The notes under the pieces were generated by a model. That model was not told the DNA's origin, did not search any database, and was given only the letters and a program-made list of their open reading frames with translations. This document shows, one piece after another, positions 35,993-46,200 of a DNA stretch of 64,000 bases. Each line of letters starts with the position of its first letter. The stretch's first letter is position 1. A program made the translations under genes and the position numbers. This DNA is from Rhodanobacter sp. 67-28 (lineage in GTDB: Bacteria; Pseudomonadota; Gammaproteobacteria; Xanthomonadales; Rhodanobacteraceae), in assembly GCA_001898415.1 (NCBI GenBank), contig MKTU01000054.1, forward strand, positions 1-64,000, written 5' to 3'.

Positions 35993-37584
35993 GGTGCAGG
36001 ACTCCGTTCGGGCTCAAGGTCGTCGTTGCGCCAGCAGCCATCCACCTGTCGCGCGACGCCGCCGGGGTTGCGATCACGCAGCTCCGGCGGCAGCAGCGCA
36101 TCGGCGACGTTGTCGTAGCAGTGCAGCGCGGCGAAGCGGCGGATCGCGGCCGGCATGCCCACCGCGGTGAAGCCCGGGTGGCTGGTGCTCGGGTATGGCC
36201 CGCCGTGGTTCATCGCGGCGCTCACGGCGACGCCCGTAGGCATGCGATTGGCGATCAGGCGGCCGACGCGCGGGCGCAGGACTCGCGCCAGCGGTGCCAT
36301 GTCGTCGCTGCCATCGGTGGCGCCGTAAAGCGTGCCGGTAAGGTTGCCTTCGAGGCTTGCCGCCAAGGCCAGCATCTCGTCGGCATCGCGTGTGCGCACC
36401 AGCAGGCTGGCCGGACCGAACGCCTCGCGCTGGAACTCGGCGGGATGCTTGAGGAACGAGCGCGCGCTGATCTGCAGCAAGGTGGGTCGGTAGCGGTAGC
36501 CCGGCCCGGCCGAAGCGCCGCCGACGAGGCAAGTGGCGCCCCAGTCGCGCAGCGCGCCCACTGCCTGGTCGAGTTGCTCCAGCACGCCGCGGGAGAACAG
36601 CACGCCCGGCGGTGCGGCATGGAACAGCGCGAGGGCGGTGCTGACGAAAGCGTCGCCGGCGGCATCCTCCGGCACCACGACGAGCCCCGGGTTGGTGCAG
36701 AACTGCCCGCTGCCCGTCGTGCACGAGGCGAAAAATTCCTGTGCCAGCGCGGCACCGCGTTCGGCCAGCGCGCCTGGCAACAGGAACACCGGATTGATGC
36801 TGGACATTTCCATGTACGCCGGAATGCCCGCCTGGTCGGCGGCGGCCTTCAGGGCAAGGCCTCCCTTGCGGCTGCCGGTGAAGCCGATCGCCCCCAACCG
36901 CGCGTCGCCAGCCAGGCGCCGGCCCAGGCACTGGTCGAAGTGGTAAAGCATCTGCACCGACGCGGCGGGCAGGCCAGCCCGCAGCAAGGCCCGATGGGCG
37001 AGCTCGGCCAGTCGCTCGCTGGTCGCCGGATGCGACGGGTGTGCCTTGGCGATCACCGGGTTGCGCGCCGCGATGGCCGAGGCGAAGTCGCTGCCGGCGA
37101 CGGCGTTGAACGCCAGCGGAAAGTTGTTGGGGCCGAAGATCAGCACCGGTCTGTGCAGGGGAGCGTAATGCGCGCGCAGGCCGGCGGCGGTATCGATCAC
37201 CGGCTGTGTCCAGGCGAAGCTGCGCACCGCCCGTGCCGCCAGCCGCAGCTGCCGGCTGGTGCGCGGCAGTTCCACCTTGGCCAGCCGGGTGTCCGCCGGC
37301 AGCGCCGTCTCCGCATGCGCCAGCGCAACCAATGTCGTCGCGTCGTCGTCAATGGCCTGGGCGTAGCCGTCGAGAAAATCCGCGATGCCCGACGGCGGCG
37401 CCCCGGCGAGCTCGTCGGCCACCGCGCAGGCGCTGGTCAACGCTGCTTGCAGATCGCTTTCGCCACTGACCGGGAAGGCCGGCCCGATCGCTTCGCCGCT
37501 GGATGGGTCGATGGCGCGGAAGCTTTCGGCTGATTCGCGTGCGGCGCGCCATTCGCCGGCGATCAGCAACGGCTGGACATCCAT
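35989..37584 (-). CDS. 2-ketoglutarate semialdehyde dehydrogenase
   Basis: A 531-residue NAD(P)-dependent aldehyde dehydrogenase of the KGSADH branch. Visible are FGPNNFPLAFNAVAGSDFAS (cofactor region), IGFTGSRKGGLAL, the general base in YMEMSSINPVFLLPGA, the catalytic cysteine in GSGQFCTNPGLVV and the late motif REAFGPASLLV. It oxidises 2-oxoglutarate semialdehyde to 2-oxoglutarate, the last step of trans-4-hydroxyproline breakdown. I use the ATG at 37584, one base after the deaminase stop, rather than an earlier in-gene codon. Confidence 0.92.
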   Translation of the reverse strand: MDVQPLLIAGEWRAARESAESFRAIDPSSGEAIGPAFPVSGESDLQAALTSACAVADELAGAPPSGIADFLDGYAQAIDDDATTLVALAHAETALPADTRLAKVELPRTSRQLRLAARAVRSFAWTQPVIDTAAGLRAHYAPLHRPVLIFGPNNFPLAFNAVAGSDFASAIAARNPVIAKAHPSHPATSERLAELAHRALLRAGLPAASVQMLYHFDQCLGRRLAGDARLGAIGFTGSRKGGLALKAAADQAGIPAYMEMSSINPVFLLPGALAERGAALAQEFFASCTTGSGQFCTNPGLVVVPEDAAGDAFVSTALALFHAAPPGVLFSRGVLEQLDQAVGALRDWGATCLVGGASAGPGYRYRPTLLQISARSFLKHPAEFQREAFGPASLLVRTRDADEMLALAASLEGNLTGTLYGATDGSDDMAPLARVLRPRVGRLIANRMPTGVAVSAAMNHGGPYPSTSHPGFTAVGMPAAIRRFAALHCYDNVADALLPPELRDRNPGGVARQVDGCWRNDDLEPERSPAP

Positions 37585-37585
37585 C

Positions 37586-38491
37586 TCAGCGCCCCGGGCG
37601 GTTGGCGACGGCGGCACGGATCTCGCGCAACGCGGCTTCGCGCTCGGCGCCTTCCAGCACCAGGCGCGGCGCGCGCACGCGCTCGCTGCCCAGGCCCACC
37701 ACTTCCTGCGCGAGTTTGATCAGCTGCACGAACTTGGGCACGGTGTCCATGCGCAGCGTCGGCAGGAACCAGGCGTAGAGGTCGGCGGTGTTTTCCACGC
37801 CGCCCGGCTGGCTGGCGCGCTCGAACAACTGCACCGATTCCCGCGGGAACGCGTTGACCATGCCGGCGATCCAGCCGGTTGCACCCATCTGCAGGCTCTC
37901 CACGATGATGTCGTCGACGCCGACCAGGATCTCCAGGCGATCGCCGAGCAGCGCCTTGAGGCCGGCGATGCGACGCACGTCGCCGGAGGATTCCTTCACC
38001 GCCTGCACGTTGGGGTGGTCGGCCGCCAGCGCCGCCAGCTGCGCGGGCGAGAAGTCGGTCTTGTAGGCCAGCGGATTGTTGTAGATCATGCACGGCAGAT
38101 CGGTGGCCGCGATCACCGCCGAGACGTGCGCGCCCATTTCACGCCAGTCGGTGGAATACACGTACGGCGGCAGCACCATCAGCCCGGCGCAGCCGGCCGC
38201 CTTGGCCGCGCGCGCCAGTTGCACGGCCTCGCCGGTGGACAGCGCGGCGATGCCGGGGACAACCGGCGCGCCGTCCGATGCCTCGACCAGGGTGCGCATG
38301 ATCGCGACCTTCTCGTCGAAACTCAGCGTGGCGCCTTCGCCCAGCGAGCCCAGCGGCACAATGCCGGTGCAGCCGGCGTCAAGCATGATGCGAGCGTGCT
38401 TGGCGAGGAAGGCGTGGTCGACCTTGCCATCGACCGCGAAAGGCGTGGTGATGGCAGGAATGACGCCACGCCAGATGGACTGCTTGCTCAT
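37586..38491 (-). CDS. Pyrroline-4-hydroxy-2-carboxylate deaminase (DHDPS family)
   Basis: A 301-residue class I aldolase-fold protein of the dihydrodipicolinate synthase family. GVIPAITTPFAVDGKVDH opens it; the Schiff-base lysine is in VQAVKESSGDVRR and the partner tyrosine in CMIYNNPLAYKTDF. By operon context it is the deaminase that converts 1-pyrroline-4-hydroxy-2-carboxylate to 2-oxoglutarate semialdehyde, rather than a lysine-pathway enzyme. It lies 21 bp after the FAD subunit gene. Confidence 0.9.
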   Translation of the reverse strand: MSKQSIWRGVIPAITTPFAVDGKVDHAFLAKHARIMLDAGCTGIVPLGSLGEGATLSFDEKVAIMRTLVEASDGAPVVPGIAALSTGEAVQLARAAKAAGCAGLMVLPPYVYSTDWREMGAHVSAVIAATDLPCMIYNNPLAYKTDFSPAQLAALAADHPNVQAVKESSGDVRRIAGLKALLGDRLEILVGVDDIIVESLQMGATGWIAGMVNAFPRESVQLFERASQPGGVENTADLYAWFLPTLRMDTVPKFVQLIKLAQEVVGLGSERVRAPRLVLEGAEREAALREIRAAVANRPGR

Positions 38492-38512
38492 GCGGAAAAG
38501 CCTCGTTGGTAG

Positions 38513-39790
38513 TCAGGGGGTAGACGGATCGCCGGTGGCCAGCGTGGCCAGCCGTGCGGGAAACAGCGGCGGACGGGTGCCGCCGTGCGGGAAACGGTCG
38601 AGTTCGGCCAATGTCGTGCCGCAGATGCGGCCCTGGCATGCGCCCATGCCGCAGCGCGTGGCGAGCCTGGCGGCGCGAGCGTCGGTGAAGCCGTCCAGCG
38701 CCGCGAGCGTCACGTCTTCGCAGCGGCAGATGATGGTGTCGGCGCCGGCCAGTGTGCGCGTGCGCGCATCGAGCGCGAAGTGCTGCGCCAGCAGGTCCGC
38801 AAAGCGGCGTGCGCGTTGGCGCGAAGGGAGCAGGGCAGTTGCTGCTGCCGGGAATCCAGCCGCGGCATGGCCGGCCATGCTGCCCTCGATGCGTGCAGCG
38901 GCAAGCCCGGCGATGCCGCACGACTCACCCGCTGCGTACACATTCGCGGTACTGGTGCGCAGCAAGGTGTCCACCCGCACGCAGGGGTGGATCCGGGTGT
39001 GATCCAGGGCGCAGCCGAGCATGCTGGCCAGCTCGACGTTGGGTACCAGGCCGTAGCCGACGGCGAGCAAGTCGCAGGGGATGTGCAATGGACCGTGCGG
39101 ATCATCGACGTCGACGCCGCATAGCGCGTCGCGGCCATGCGCCATGCGGACGAACGAGCCGCAGCGATAGGGAATGCCGGCCAGTCGCGTGCGCAGAACC
39201 GCGGCCTGCACCGCGCGCGCCGGCCAGCGCCACAGCTGCATCGCAAATGCGGCTACCGCCGCCGCCGGAGCCTGCTCGCAGATGCCAAGCACGCGAGCGC
39301 CATGCCGACGCAACGTGGCGGCGGCGGCCAGCAGCAGCGGACCGCTTCCCGCCACCACGACGCGCTTGCCGCGGACAGGCCAGCCCTGCTTGGCCAGCGC
39401 CTGGATGCCTCCGGCACCCGTCACGCCAGGCAGGGTCCAGCCCGGAAACGGCAAGAGCAGTTCGCGCGCGCCGGTCGCCAGCACCATCGAACCGCAGGAC
39501 AGTCGAACCGCTGCGCGCGGCGTTTCCACCAGCAGCGTTCGATGGTCGGCGGATATCACCTGATGCTGTGGCAGCCATTCCACGTGCCCGCGGGTACGGG
39601 CAAGCAGGTCGAAGGCTATCCGTGCAGGCCGTGGTGTGCCGTGGAGCACGTCGTGGCGCCAGACCTGGCCGCCATGACGGGCCTGCGCGTCGAGCAGGCC
39701 GACCCGTGCACCATGACTGGCGGCGGCCCGCGCTGCCGCCACCCTCGCCGGGCCGGCGCCGACGACCAGCACGTCGTAGCGCTCAGTCAT
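38513..39790 (-). CDS. D-hydroxyproline dehydrogenase, alpha-type FAD/[2Fe-2S] subunit
   Basis: A 425-residue flavoprotein like HcnB/OoxA. The N-terminal dinucleotide site is VLVVGAGPARVAAARAAASH; the final Gly of GxGxxG is replaced by Arg-Val, which is slightly unusual. A second site follows at KRVVVAGSGPLLLAAAATL. The C-terminal BFD-like iron-sulfur part shows CRCEDVTLAALD and CGMGACQGRICG. With the gamma and beta subunits it oxidises cis-4-hydroxy-D-proline to the pyrroline and passes electrons to the respiratory chain. Its start overlaps the stop of the small subunit by eight bases. Confidence 0.9.
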   Translation of the reverse strand: MTERYDVLVVGAGPARVAAARAAASHGARVGLLDAQARHGGQVWRHDVLHGTPRPARIAFDLLARTRGHVEWLPQHQVISADHRTLLVETPRAAVRLSCGSMVLATGARELLLPFPGWTLPGVTGAGGIQALAKQGWPVRGKRVVVAGSGPLLLAAAATLRRHGARVLGICEQAPAAAVAAFAMQLWRWPARAVQAAVLRTRLAGIPYRCGSFVRMAHGRDALCGVDVDDPHGPLHIPCDLLAVGYGLVPNVELASMLGCALDHTRIHPCVRVDTLLRTSTANVYAAGESCGIAGLAAARIEGSMAGHAAAGFPAAATALLPSRQRARRFADLLAQHFALDARTRTLAGADTIICRCEDVTLAALDGFTDARAARLATRCGMGACQGRICGTTLAELDRFPHGGTRPPLFPARLATLATGDPSTP

Positions 39791-40037
39791 CGGTGCTCAC
39801 CTGCATGCCCTCCCGCGCCGGCGTCATGCACGCGCGCTGATGGGGCGTGTCGTCGATCCGCACGCGACATTCGAAGCACACGCCCATGCCGCACACCGCC
39901 GCGCGCGGCTCGCCGCGCACCGAACGCCGGAAGCGGGCCGCGGCGACGCTGGCCACCGCGGCAGCCACGCTGCTGCCGGCCGGTACGGCGACCGGCTCGC
40001 CATCCACGCTGAGCCGCACGGTGCCGGCCGCGCTCAT
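39783..40037 (-). CDS. D-hydroxyproline dehydrogenase, small [2Fe-2S] subunit
   Basis: An 84-residue ferredoxin-like protein of the HcnA type. The cluster cysteines are in AAVCGMGVCFECRVRI and HQRACMTPAREGMQ. It links the two flavin subunits in the three-part D-hydroxyproline dehydrogenase. ATG at 40037 overlaps the stop of the beta subunit by four bases and its own stop overlaps the alpha subunit start, so the three are translationally coupled. Confidence 0.9.
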   Translation of the reverse strand: MSAAGTVRLSVDGEPVAVPAGSSVAAAVASVAAARFRRSVRGEPRAAVCGMGVCFECRVRIDDTPHQRACMTPAREGMQVSTDD

Positions 40038-41134
40038 GCGAGCGCTCTCGCCGGCGCGTAGGGCGCCGGGTCGATGGCCGGTGGACGTCCCTGCAACAGG
40101 TCGAGCATCAACCGGGCGCTGCCCAGCGCGGTGGTGACGCCCAGTCCCTCGTGGCCGGCGGCGACCCACAGGTCGGTGCTGTCCGGAACGGCGCCGAGAT
40201 AGGGACGTCCATCCGGCGTGGTGGGGCGGAACCCGGTCCAGGCGCGGATCGCCTGCAGCCCGCGCAGGGCCGGCATGAAGTCGAAAGCGCGCTGCAGCAT
40301 GCGCTGCAGCATCGGTCCGGAGACGGCCGGATCGGTCACGTCGAATTCGCGCGAGGAGCCGATCAGGATCTGCCCGGTTGGACGCGGCTGCACGTTGAAG
40401 GCGACGCTGCTGCCGGCCGTGCCGTGCGCGCTGCTGGCGTAGCCCAGTTCGAGCACCTGGTGATGCAGCAGCCCTGGATAGCGGTCGGTGATGAGCAGGT
40501 GCCCCTTGCGCGGGCGCAGCGGCAGTTGCGGCAGCAGTTCGGGCAGCGCGCAACCGGTGGCGACCAGGGTCGGGCCGGCCAGCACGGTGCCGTCGTCCAG
40601 CGTCACCGTGGCCCTGCCCAACCGGCGCACGGCGCGGCCGGCATACAGACTTGCGCCGCGTTGCCGGGCGCGACGCACCAGGTGCAGCGCCACCCGCGGC
40701 GGATACACCACGGCCTCGCGCGGCGCCAGCATGCCGCCGCACAGGCCGGGCGCCAGTGCCGGTTCGAGCCGATACAGTGCCTGCGCGTCGACGGCCTCCG
40801 CTTCGCCGCCGGAGGCTTCGAGCCGTGCGACGCGCTGCGCGATGCCTGCGGCTTCGGTTTCGTTGCGGGCAACCCACAAGGTGCCGCAGCGGCTGAATTC
40901 GGCTTCGGCGAGATCGGCATGATCCTCCCAGCGGCGCAGCGAATATCGCGCCAGCGCGAGTTCGGCGGGATCGTCGTCCATCGCCACGAGATGGCCCATT
41001 CCGCATGCCGTGGCACCGCCGCCGATGGGGCCAGGTTCCACGATGGCGACACGAAGGCCGGCTGCCGTTGCCTCATCGGCGCAGCTGGCGCCGACGATGC
41101 CGGCGCCGACAACGATGAGGTCGTAGTGGCTCAT
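40034..41134 (-). CDS. lhpB: D-hydroxyproline dehydrogenase, beta FAD subunit (DAAO-like)
   Basis: A 366-residue D-amino-acid-oxidase-like flavoprotein. The FAD site is LIVVGAGIVGASCADEATAA, GGGATACGMGHLVAMDD follows, and the C-terminal signature reads TPDGRPYLGAVPDSTDLWVA then GHEGLGVTTALGSARL. By family and context it carries the catalytic flavin for cis-4-hydroxy-D-proline oxidation. Its ATG overlaps the epimerase stop by one base (TAATG). Relatives are HcnC and Pseudomonas LhpB. Confidence 0.9.
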   Translation of the reverse strand: MSHYDLIVVGAGIVGASCADEATAAGLRVAIVEPGPIGGGATACGMGHLVAMDDDPAELALARYSLRRWEDHADLAEAEFSRCGTLWVARNETEAAGIAQRVARLEASGGEAEAVDAQALYRLEPALAPGLCGGMLAPREAVVYPPRVALHLVRRARQRGASLYAGRAVRRLGRATVTLDDGTVLAGPTLVATGCALPELLPQLPLRPRKGHLLITDRYPGLLHHQVLELGYASSAHGTAGSSVAFNVQPRPTGQILIGSSREFDVTDPAVSGPMLQRMLQRAFDFMPALRGLQAIRAWTGFRPTTPDGRPYLGAVPDSTDLWVAAGHEGLGVTTALGSARLMLDLLQGRPPAIDPAPYAPARALA

Positions 41135-42072
41135 TACGCACTGCTGCCCCAGGCAAACGGGTCGTTGTCGTCGATCAGCAGCGTCGACCGCGCCGTGACG
41201 TGCGCCGTCCCGGTGATCTGCGGCAGCACGCCTCGCCCGTCCGTCGTGTAGCGCGCTTCGAACACGCTCCCGAGGATGCTTTCCTGTCGCCAGAGTTGCC
41301 CGGGCGCCAGCTTGCCGTCGGCGGCAAGGCAGGCCAGCTTGGCACTGGTGCCGGTGCCGCAGGGCGAACGGTCGTACTCCATGCCGGGGCAGAGCACGAA
41401 GTTGCGCGCGTCGACGCCCGGGGTGGTGGATGGAGCATTGATCTCGATATGGTCGATCTCGTCGCCGTTTGCGCCGCGGATGGCTGCGGCCTCCAGCGTG
41501 TGGCGGATGGCTTCGGCGTAGGCCGTCAGCGCGCGTTGATGGCGAAGCTCCAGCGGCAAGGGCGTATCGCGGGTGATGAAGAACCAGTTGCCGCCCCAGG
41601 CGACATCGCCACGCACCGTGCCATAGCCCGGCACGTCGATGCGCAAGTCGGCCGCGTGCCGGTGGCTTCTGACATTGTCCAGGGAAACACGCCCGTCCTC
41701 GTGCAGCTCCACCCCGACCTTGCCCACGGGAGTGTCCAGGTAGTGCCTGCCGGGGGCGATTTGGCCCAGATGCGCCAACGTGCGGACGACCCCGATGGTG
41801 CCGTGCCCGCACATGCCGAGGTAGCCGACGTTGTTGAAGAAGATCACGCCGGTGCATGCGTCGGCGCTCTGCGCGGGGCGCAGCAGGGCGCCCACCATGG
41901 CGCTCGAGCCGCGCGGCTCGCAGGTCACCGCGCGTCGCCACGCGTCGTGGTTGTCGCGAAAACGCTGGCGTTGTTCGCTCAGGCTGCCCTCGCCCAGGCA
42001 GGGCAGTCCGCCGAGGACGACGCGGGTCGGCTCGCCGCCGGTGTGCGAATCGATGACGTGGATGGTGTGCAT
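41134..42072 (-). CDS. lhpA: 4-hydroxyproline 2-epimerase
   Basis: A 312-residue proline-racemase-fold enzyme that converts trans-4-hydroxy-L-proline to cis-4-hydroxy-D-proline, the first step of the pathway. Both catalytic cysteines are present: [14 protein letters not shown] and [17 protein letters not shown] Ser or Thr at the first position would instead mean a dehydratase. [15 protein letters not shown] opens the protein. First gene of the operon; the ATG at 42072 faces the divergent PAS-AraC regulator 155 bp away. Confidence 0.94.
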   Translation of the reverse strand: MHTIHVIDSHTGGEPTRVVLGGLPCLGEGSLSEQRQRFRDNHDAWRRAVTCEPRGSSAMVGALLRPAQSADACTGVIFFNNVGYLGMCGHGTIGVVRTLAHLGQIAPGRHYLDTPVGKVGVELHEDGRVSLDNVRSHRHAADLRIDVPGYGTVRGDVAWGGNWFFITRDTPLPLELRHQRALTAYAEAIRHTLEAAAIRGANGDEIDHIEINAPSTTPGVDARNFVLCPGMEYDRSPCGTGTSAKLACLAADGKLAPGQLWRQESILGSVFEARYTTDGRGVLPQITGTAHVTARSTLLIDDNDPFAWGSSA

Positions 42073-42120
42073 GTGCTCATGTTCGCGGCACCCCATCGGA
42101 GCGTCTAGGCAAGTCCAGCG

Positions 42121-42156
42121 CCACGCCATGCGGAATTGAGCACAATTGATGCGTGG
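42121..42156. promoter_or_regulatory. Extended palindrome between hydroxyproline operon and its regulator
   Basis: Inner arms AATTG-AGCA-CAATT (42134-42147) are perfect, and outer arms CCACGC (42121-42126) and GCGTGG (42151-42156) are also perfect inverted repeats around the same region. It lies centrally in the 155-bp divergent intergenic space, so it could be an operator serving both directions. AraC proteins usually prefer direct repeats, so the binder is uncertain. Confidence 0.45.
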
Positions 42157-42227
42157 CGAACAACTGCTTGCTACTGTCCAGAGCGTCATCGCACAACCTC
42201 TCGATCACGACTCGGGGAGTACGACGT

Positions 42228-42941
42228 ATGGACGTTAAGATTCCTGCGGGCGAACTGCAGACACTGTTCGATGTCCTTCCGGATGCGGTGTTCTTCGTGA
42301 AAGATCGTCTCGGCCGCTATACGCACGCCAACATGACCTTGGTGCGGCGGCTGGGCCTCAAGCGACGCGACGAGGTGATCGGCCACGCCGTGACCGAGCT
42401 GTTTCCGCGCGTGCTGGGGGTCTCCTATGCATCGCAGGACAGCCGCGTTCTGGCCGGCGAGGCGATCGAGAACCAGCTGGAGGTGCACATACTCCCCAAT
42501 CGCGTGCCGGGATGGTGCCTCACCTGCAAGTATCCGTTCCGTTCGCGCGGCGAAGTGTGTGGCGTGATCGGCATATCGCGGGATCTGCGCAAGCCTGACG
42601 GGCGGCATCCAACCTACGCACGCCTCATCCATGTGATGGAGTACATGCAGGCCCACTATGCGGAGAATGTGCGCGTGGCCACCCTGGCCGAGCTCGCGCA
42701 GGTTTCGGTGGCCCAGCTCGAGCGGCATTTCCGACGGGTGTTCCAGATCACGCCGCAGCAGGCCATGACCAAGCTGCGCATCGAAGCGGCGATGCAGATG
42801 CTGCCTGGCAAGGACAGTGTGGCAACCGTGGGGCTGGCGTGCGGCTTCACCGACCAGAGCGCTTTCGCGCGACAGTTCAAGGCGACTGTGGGCATGACCC
42901 CGCGCGCGTACCGCGCCCTGCGCGGCGGCGATCGCGCGTAG
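42228..42941 (+). CDS. PAS-AraC regulator, probable activator of the hydroxyproline operon
   Basis: A 237-residue protein. PAS domain (VLPDAVFFVKDRLGRYTHAN, HAVTELFPRVLGVSYASQDS, PGWCLTCKYPFRSRGEVCGV) followed by an intact linker with ISRDLRKPDGRHPTYARL and two AraC HTH motifs (LAELAQVSVAQLERHFRRVF, ACGFTDQSAFARQFKATVGM). The FxxK-CKYPF pattern is typical of PAS domains in such regulators. Divergent from the epimerase gene; hydroxyproline or a pathway intermediate is the expected signal, by analogy with LhpR-type control. Start ATG 42228 after CGGGGAG. Confidence 0.85.
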   Translation: MDVKIPAGELQTLFDVLPDAVFFVKDRLGRYTHANMTLVRRLGLKRRDEVIGHAVTELFPRVLGVSYASQDSRVLAGEAIENQLEVHILPNRVPGWCLTCKYPFRSRGEVCGVIGISRDLRKPDGRHPTYARLIHVMEYMQAHYAENVRVATLAELAQVSVAQLERHFRRVFQITPQQAMTKLRIEAAMQMLPGKDSVATVGLACGFTDQSAFARQFKATVGMTPRAYRALRGGDRA

Positions 42942-43286
42942 GCAGATCGGCACCGGCCGGTTTCGAGCTGCGGCACGCTGCACTGGGCAGTTGTGCCGAA
43001 CTCAGCATGCGGGCGGCCGAAACCGATCAAGACGTGCCCATGCGACGTCTACATCATGAGGCCGGGTTCTTGGTGCGGCCATCGCTTTCGATCAATCGCC
43101 GTTGCGATGAACGGCGTCGAGGTGGGGCCCGTCCGGCAGCGGTCGGATGGGGGGAGGGCGACACGGGGAGCAAGTCGCCATAAGCCGAATCGAAGGGCTC
43201 CAGAAACGGCAACCGCCGCCGGGCCGGCGCGTCCGTCCATGACGAATGCGGGGGCACGGCATTGGAATGATCTGGAGAAACTACTG
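42942..43286. other. Intergenic region before the TonB receptor
   Basis: About 345 bp with no convincing gene; open frames are arginine-rich and lack motifs. A GGAGAA ribosome site lies at 43274-43279. It should hold the promoter of the receptor gene, but I see no clear -35/-10 pair. Confidence 0.5.
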
Positions 43287-46200
43287 ATGAGCAAGCATGT
43301 GACGCGAGCGGCGTTGTGCCGTCGCAACGTCCTGGCCTTGGCCCTGTTCGCGGGGCTGGCCGTTTCCACCGGTGCGATCGGCCAAGCCACCACCGGCAGC
43401 ATCTTCGGCCAGGCGCCGGTGGCGTCCGGCGAAACGGTTTCCGTGAGCAATGCCGCGGGCCTGACCCGCAGCGTGACGGTCGGCGCGCAGGGTCGCTACA
43501 CCTTCGACAACCTGCCGCTGGGCACCTATACCGTCACCTTGATGAAGGATGGCGCGACGGTGGACTCGCGCTCGAACGTCACCCTGCGCGTGGGCGGCGG
43601 AACGGAAGTTTCCTTCGTGGCGCCGGGCGTGAAGAATCTCGATGTGGTCACCGTGAGCGCCAGCTCGCTGCCTGCCATCGACGTTACCGGCGTCGACTCG
43701 CGCACGGTGATCACCGCCGAGCAACTGGCCAGGCTGCCGTTGGCACGCAGTGCCGAGGCCATTGCGCTGCTCGCACCGGGCGTGGTCGAAGGCAGCGGCT
43801 ATTTTGACGGCCCTACCGGCGGTTCGGTGATTTCCTTCGGCGGCTCCTCGGTCACCGAGAACGCCTATTACATCAATGGATTCAACACGACCGACCCCTT
43901 GAGCAACTTCGGCGGCTTTGCGTTGCCTTACGGATCAATCGACCAGCAGGAAATTCTCAGTGGTGGCTACGGCGCCGCCTACGGACGCTCCGATGGCGGC
44001 GTGATCAGTCAGGTCGGCAAGCGAGGCACCAACGCCTGGCACTTCGGTGGCCAGGTGTTGTGGACGCCCGCATTTGCCCGCGGCGACCAGAAGGACATCT
44101 ATTTCGTCAGCGGCTCAGACAAGGGCAAGTTGTATGACCGCAACGCCCAGGACAAGTCGTGGACCACGGTGGCCAGTGCCTACGCCGGTGGCCCGCTGAT
44201 CGAGGACAAGCTGTTCCTGTTTGCCTCGGTGGAGGCGGAGCGGCGACAAGGCAACAGCATCGGCAGCACCGATTCGCCGTATGACACCAGGTACCGCAAC
44301 GATTACCCCAAGTGGTACGCCAAGCTCGACTGGAACATCAACGACAGCAATATCCTGGAGCTGACGGGTGCTTCCACCAAGCGCTCCTATTCGGCGGACC
44401 GCCTCGCATACGACTACGACACCGGCAAGACGGGCGCCCTTGCCAACCGCGCCATCCCCACCAAGACCGGCGCGGATCTCTATGTCGCAAAGTTCACCAG
44501 CTACCTCACCGACGACCTGACCTTGTCGGCCATGTACGGCCGCATGGACGGTACCTACTTCAACCAGGTGACCAATCTGTACCCGGACATCGCACGCCTC
44601 TACAGCGCCAGCAAGCAGAACCCGGCGCTGAACGGCGGCACGACCATCATCAGCCCGCAGACTCTGGGCGCGGTTGACGATCCGACCCATACATCGCGCA
44701 ATACCAACCTGCGTCTCGATCTGAGCTATCGACTCGGCAGCCATACCCTTTCGGCTGGTATCGACAACCAGACCATCGAGGACAACAACGACGGCAACAG
44801 GATGGCCGATCCGGGCTATGCCTGGGAGTACAACAAGGGCGCCGCGGGCACCCCGATCATCGGTGTGCCCGGCGCTGATCCGTACGTTGCTGCACCGGGT
44901 ACCTACCCGGGTGGCGCAACCGGCTACTACGTGGCGAAGTACCGCCGCTACGGCGGTGGTTCGGTACGCGTGGAACAGCGTGCGCAATACATCGAAGACA
45001 GCTGGCAGGTCAGCGACCGCTGGTTGCTCAAGCTGGGCCTGCGCAACGATCAGTTCACCAACTACAACCCGGGTGGCGAGGCCTACCTGCGCCTGACCAA
45101 GCCCCAGTGGGCGCCGCGCGTGGGCTTCAGTTGGGACGTCAATGGCGACTCCAGCTTCAAGGTCTACGGCAATGCCGGCCGCTATTTCCTCGCGCTGCCC
45201 GCTACCGTGGCGATGCGCCAGGCCGGCGCCCCGCTGTTCACGCGCGAGTATTTCACCTACACCGGCATCGATTCCAACGGCCAGCCGACCGGGCTCACGC
45301 CGATCGACACCAGTCGTGGCCCCGGGGCGCCGATCTCGGCCAATCGCGAGTACGGTCAGCCGCACGATCCCAAGATGGTGACGGCCACCAACCTGAAGTC
45401 GGAGTACCAGGACGAGTTCATCCTGGGATTCGACAAGAAACTCGGAGATACCTGGGTCTACGGTGCCAAGGCCAGCTACCGGAACCTGCGCACCGCCATC
45501 GACGATTACAGCGACTCCGGCGCCATCGCGGCCAAGATGGATCGCATGGGCATCGACCCCGGCACCTATGACGCCAACGCGATTTCCGGCGCCTATCTGT
45601 TCAACCCCGGGCGCACCAATATTCTCAAGGTACAGAAGTACGATGGCAGCTACTACTCGGTGCCGATGACCACGGCGGATTTCGGTTTCTCGTCCGGAAT
45701 CAAGCGTCATTACTACGGACTGGAGTTGTTCCTCGAGCATCCGTTTGACGGCAAGTGGTTCGGCAAGGTCGACTACCTGTTCTCGCGCAACTACGGCAAC
45801 AGCGAGGGCCAGGTGCGTTCGGATATCGGTCAGGTGGACGTATCCGCCACGGTGGACTGGGATTATGCGCAGGTCATGGAGTACGCCAACGGCGAACTCT
45901 CCAACAGCCGTCGCCATCAGATCAAGGCGTATGGCTCCTACCAGCTGACGCCTGAGTGGATGTTGTCCGGCAACCTGGCCATCATTTCCGGTGCGCCGCG
46001 CAGTTGTCTTGGCATGTACGGCCTGGACGAGACCAACCCGGGACTTGGCTACGGCGCCTATTACCACTGGTGTGCCGGCAAGGTGTCGCGACCGGGCGAC
46101 GCCGGCCACAACCCGTGGCAGTACACCGTCAGCCTGAGCGCCGAATACCGACCCTTGTGGGCCGACAAGAAGCTCGGCTTCAACGTGATGGTCTACAACG

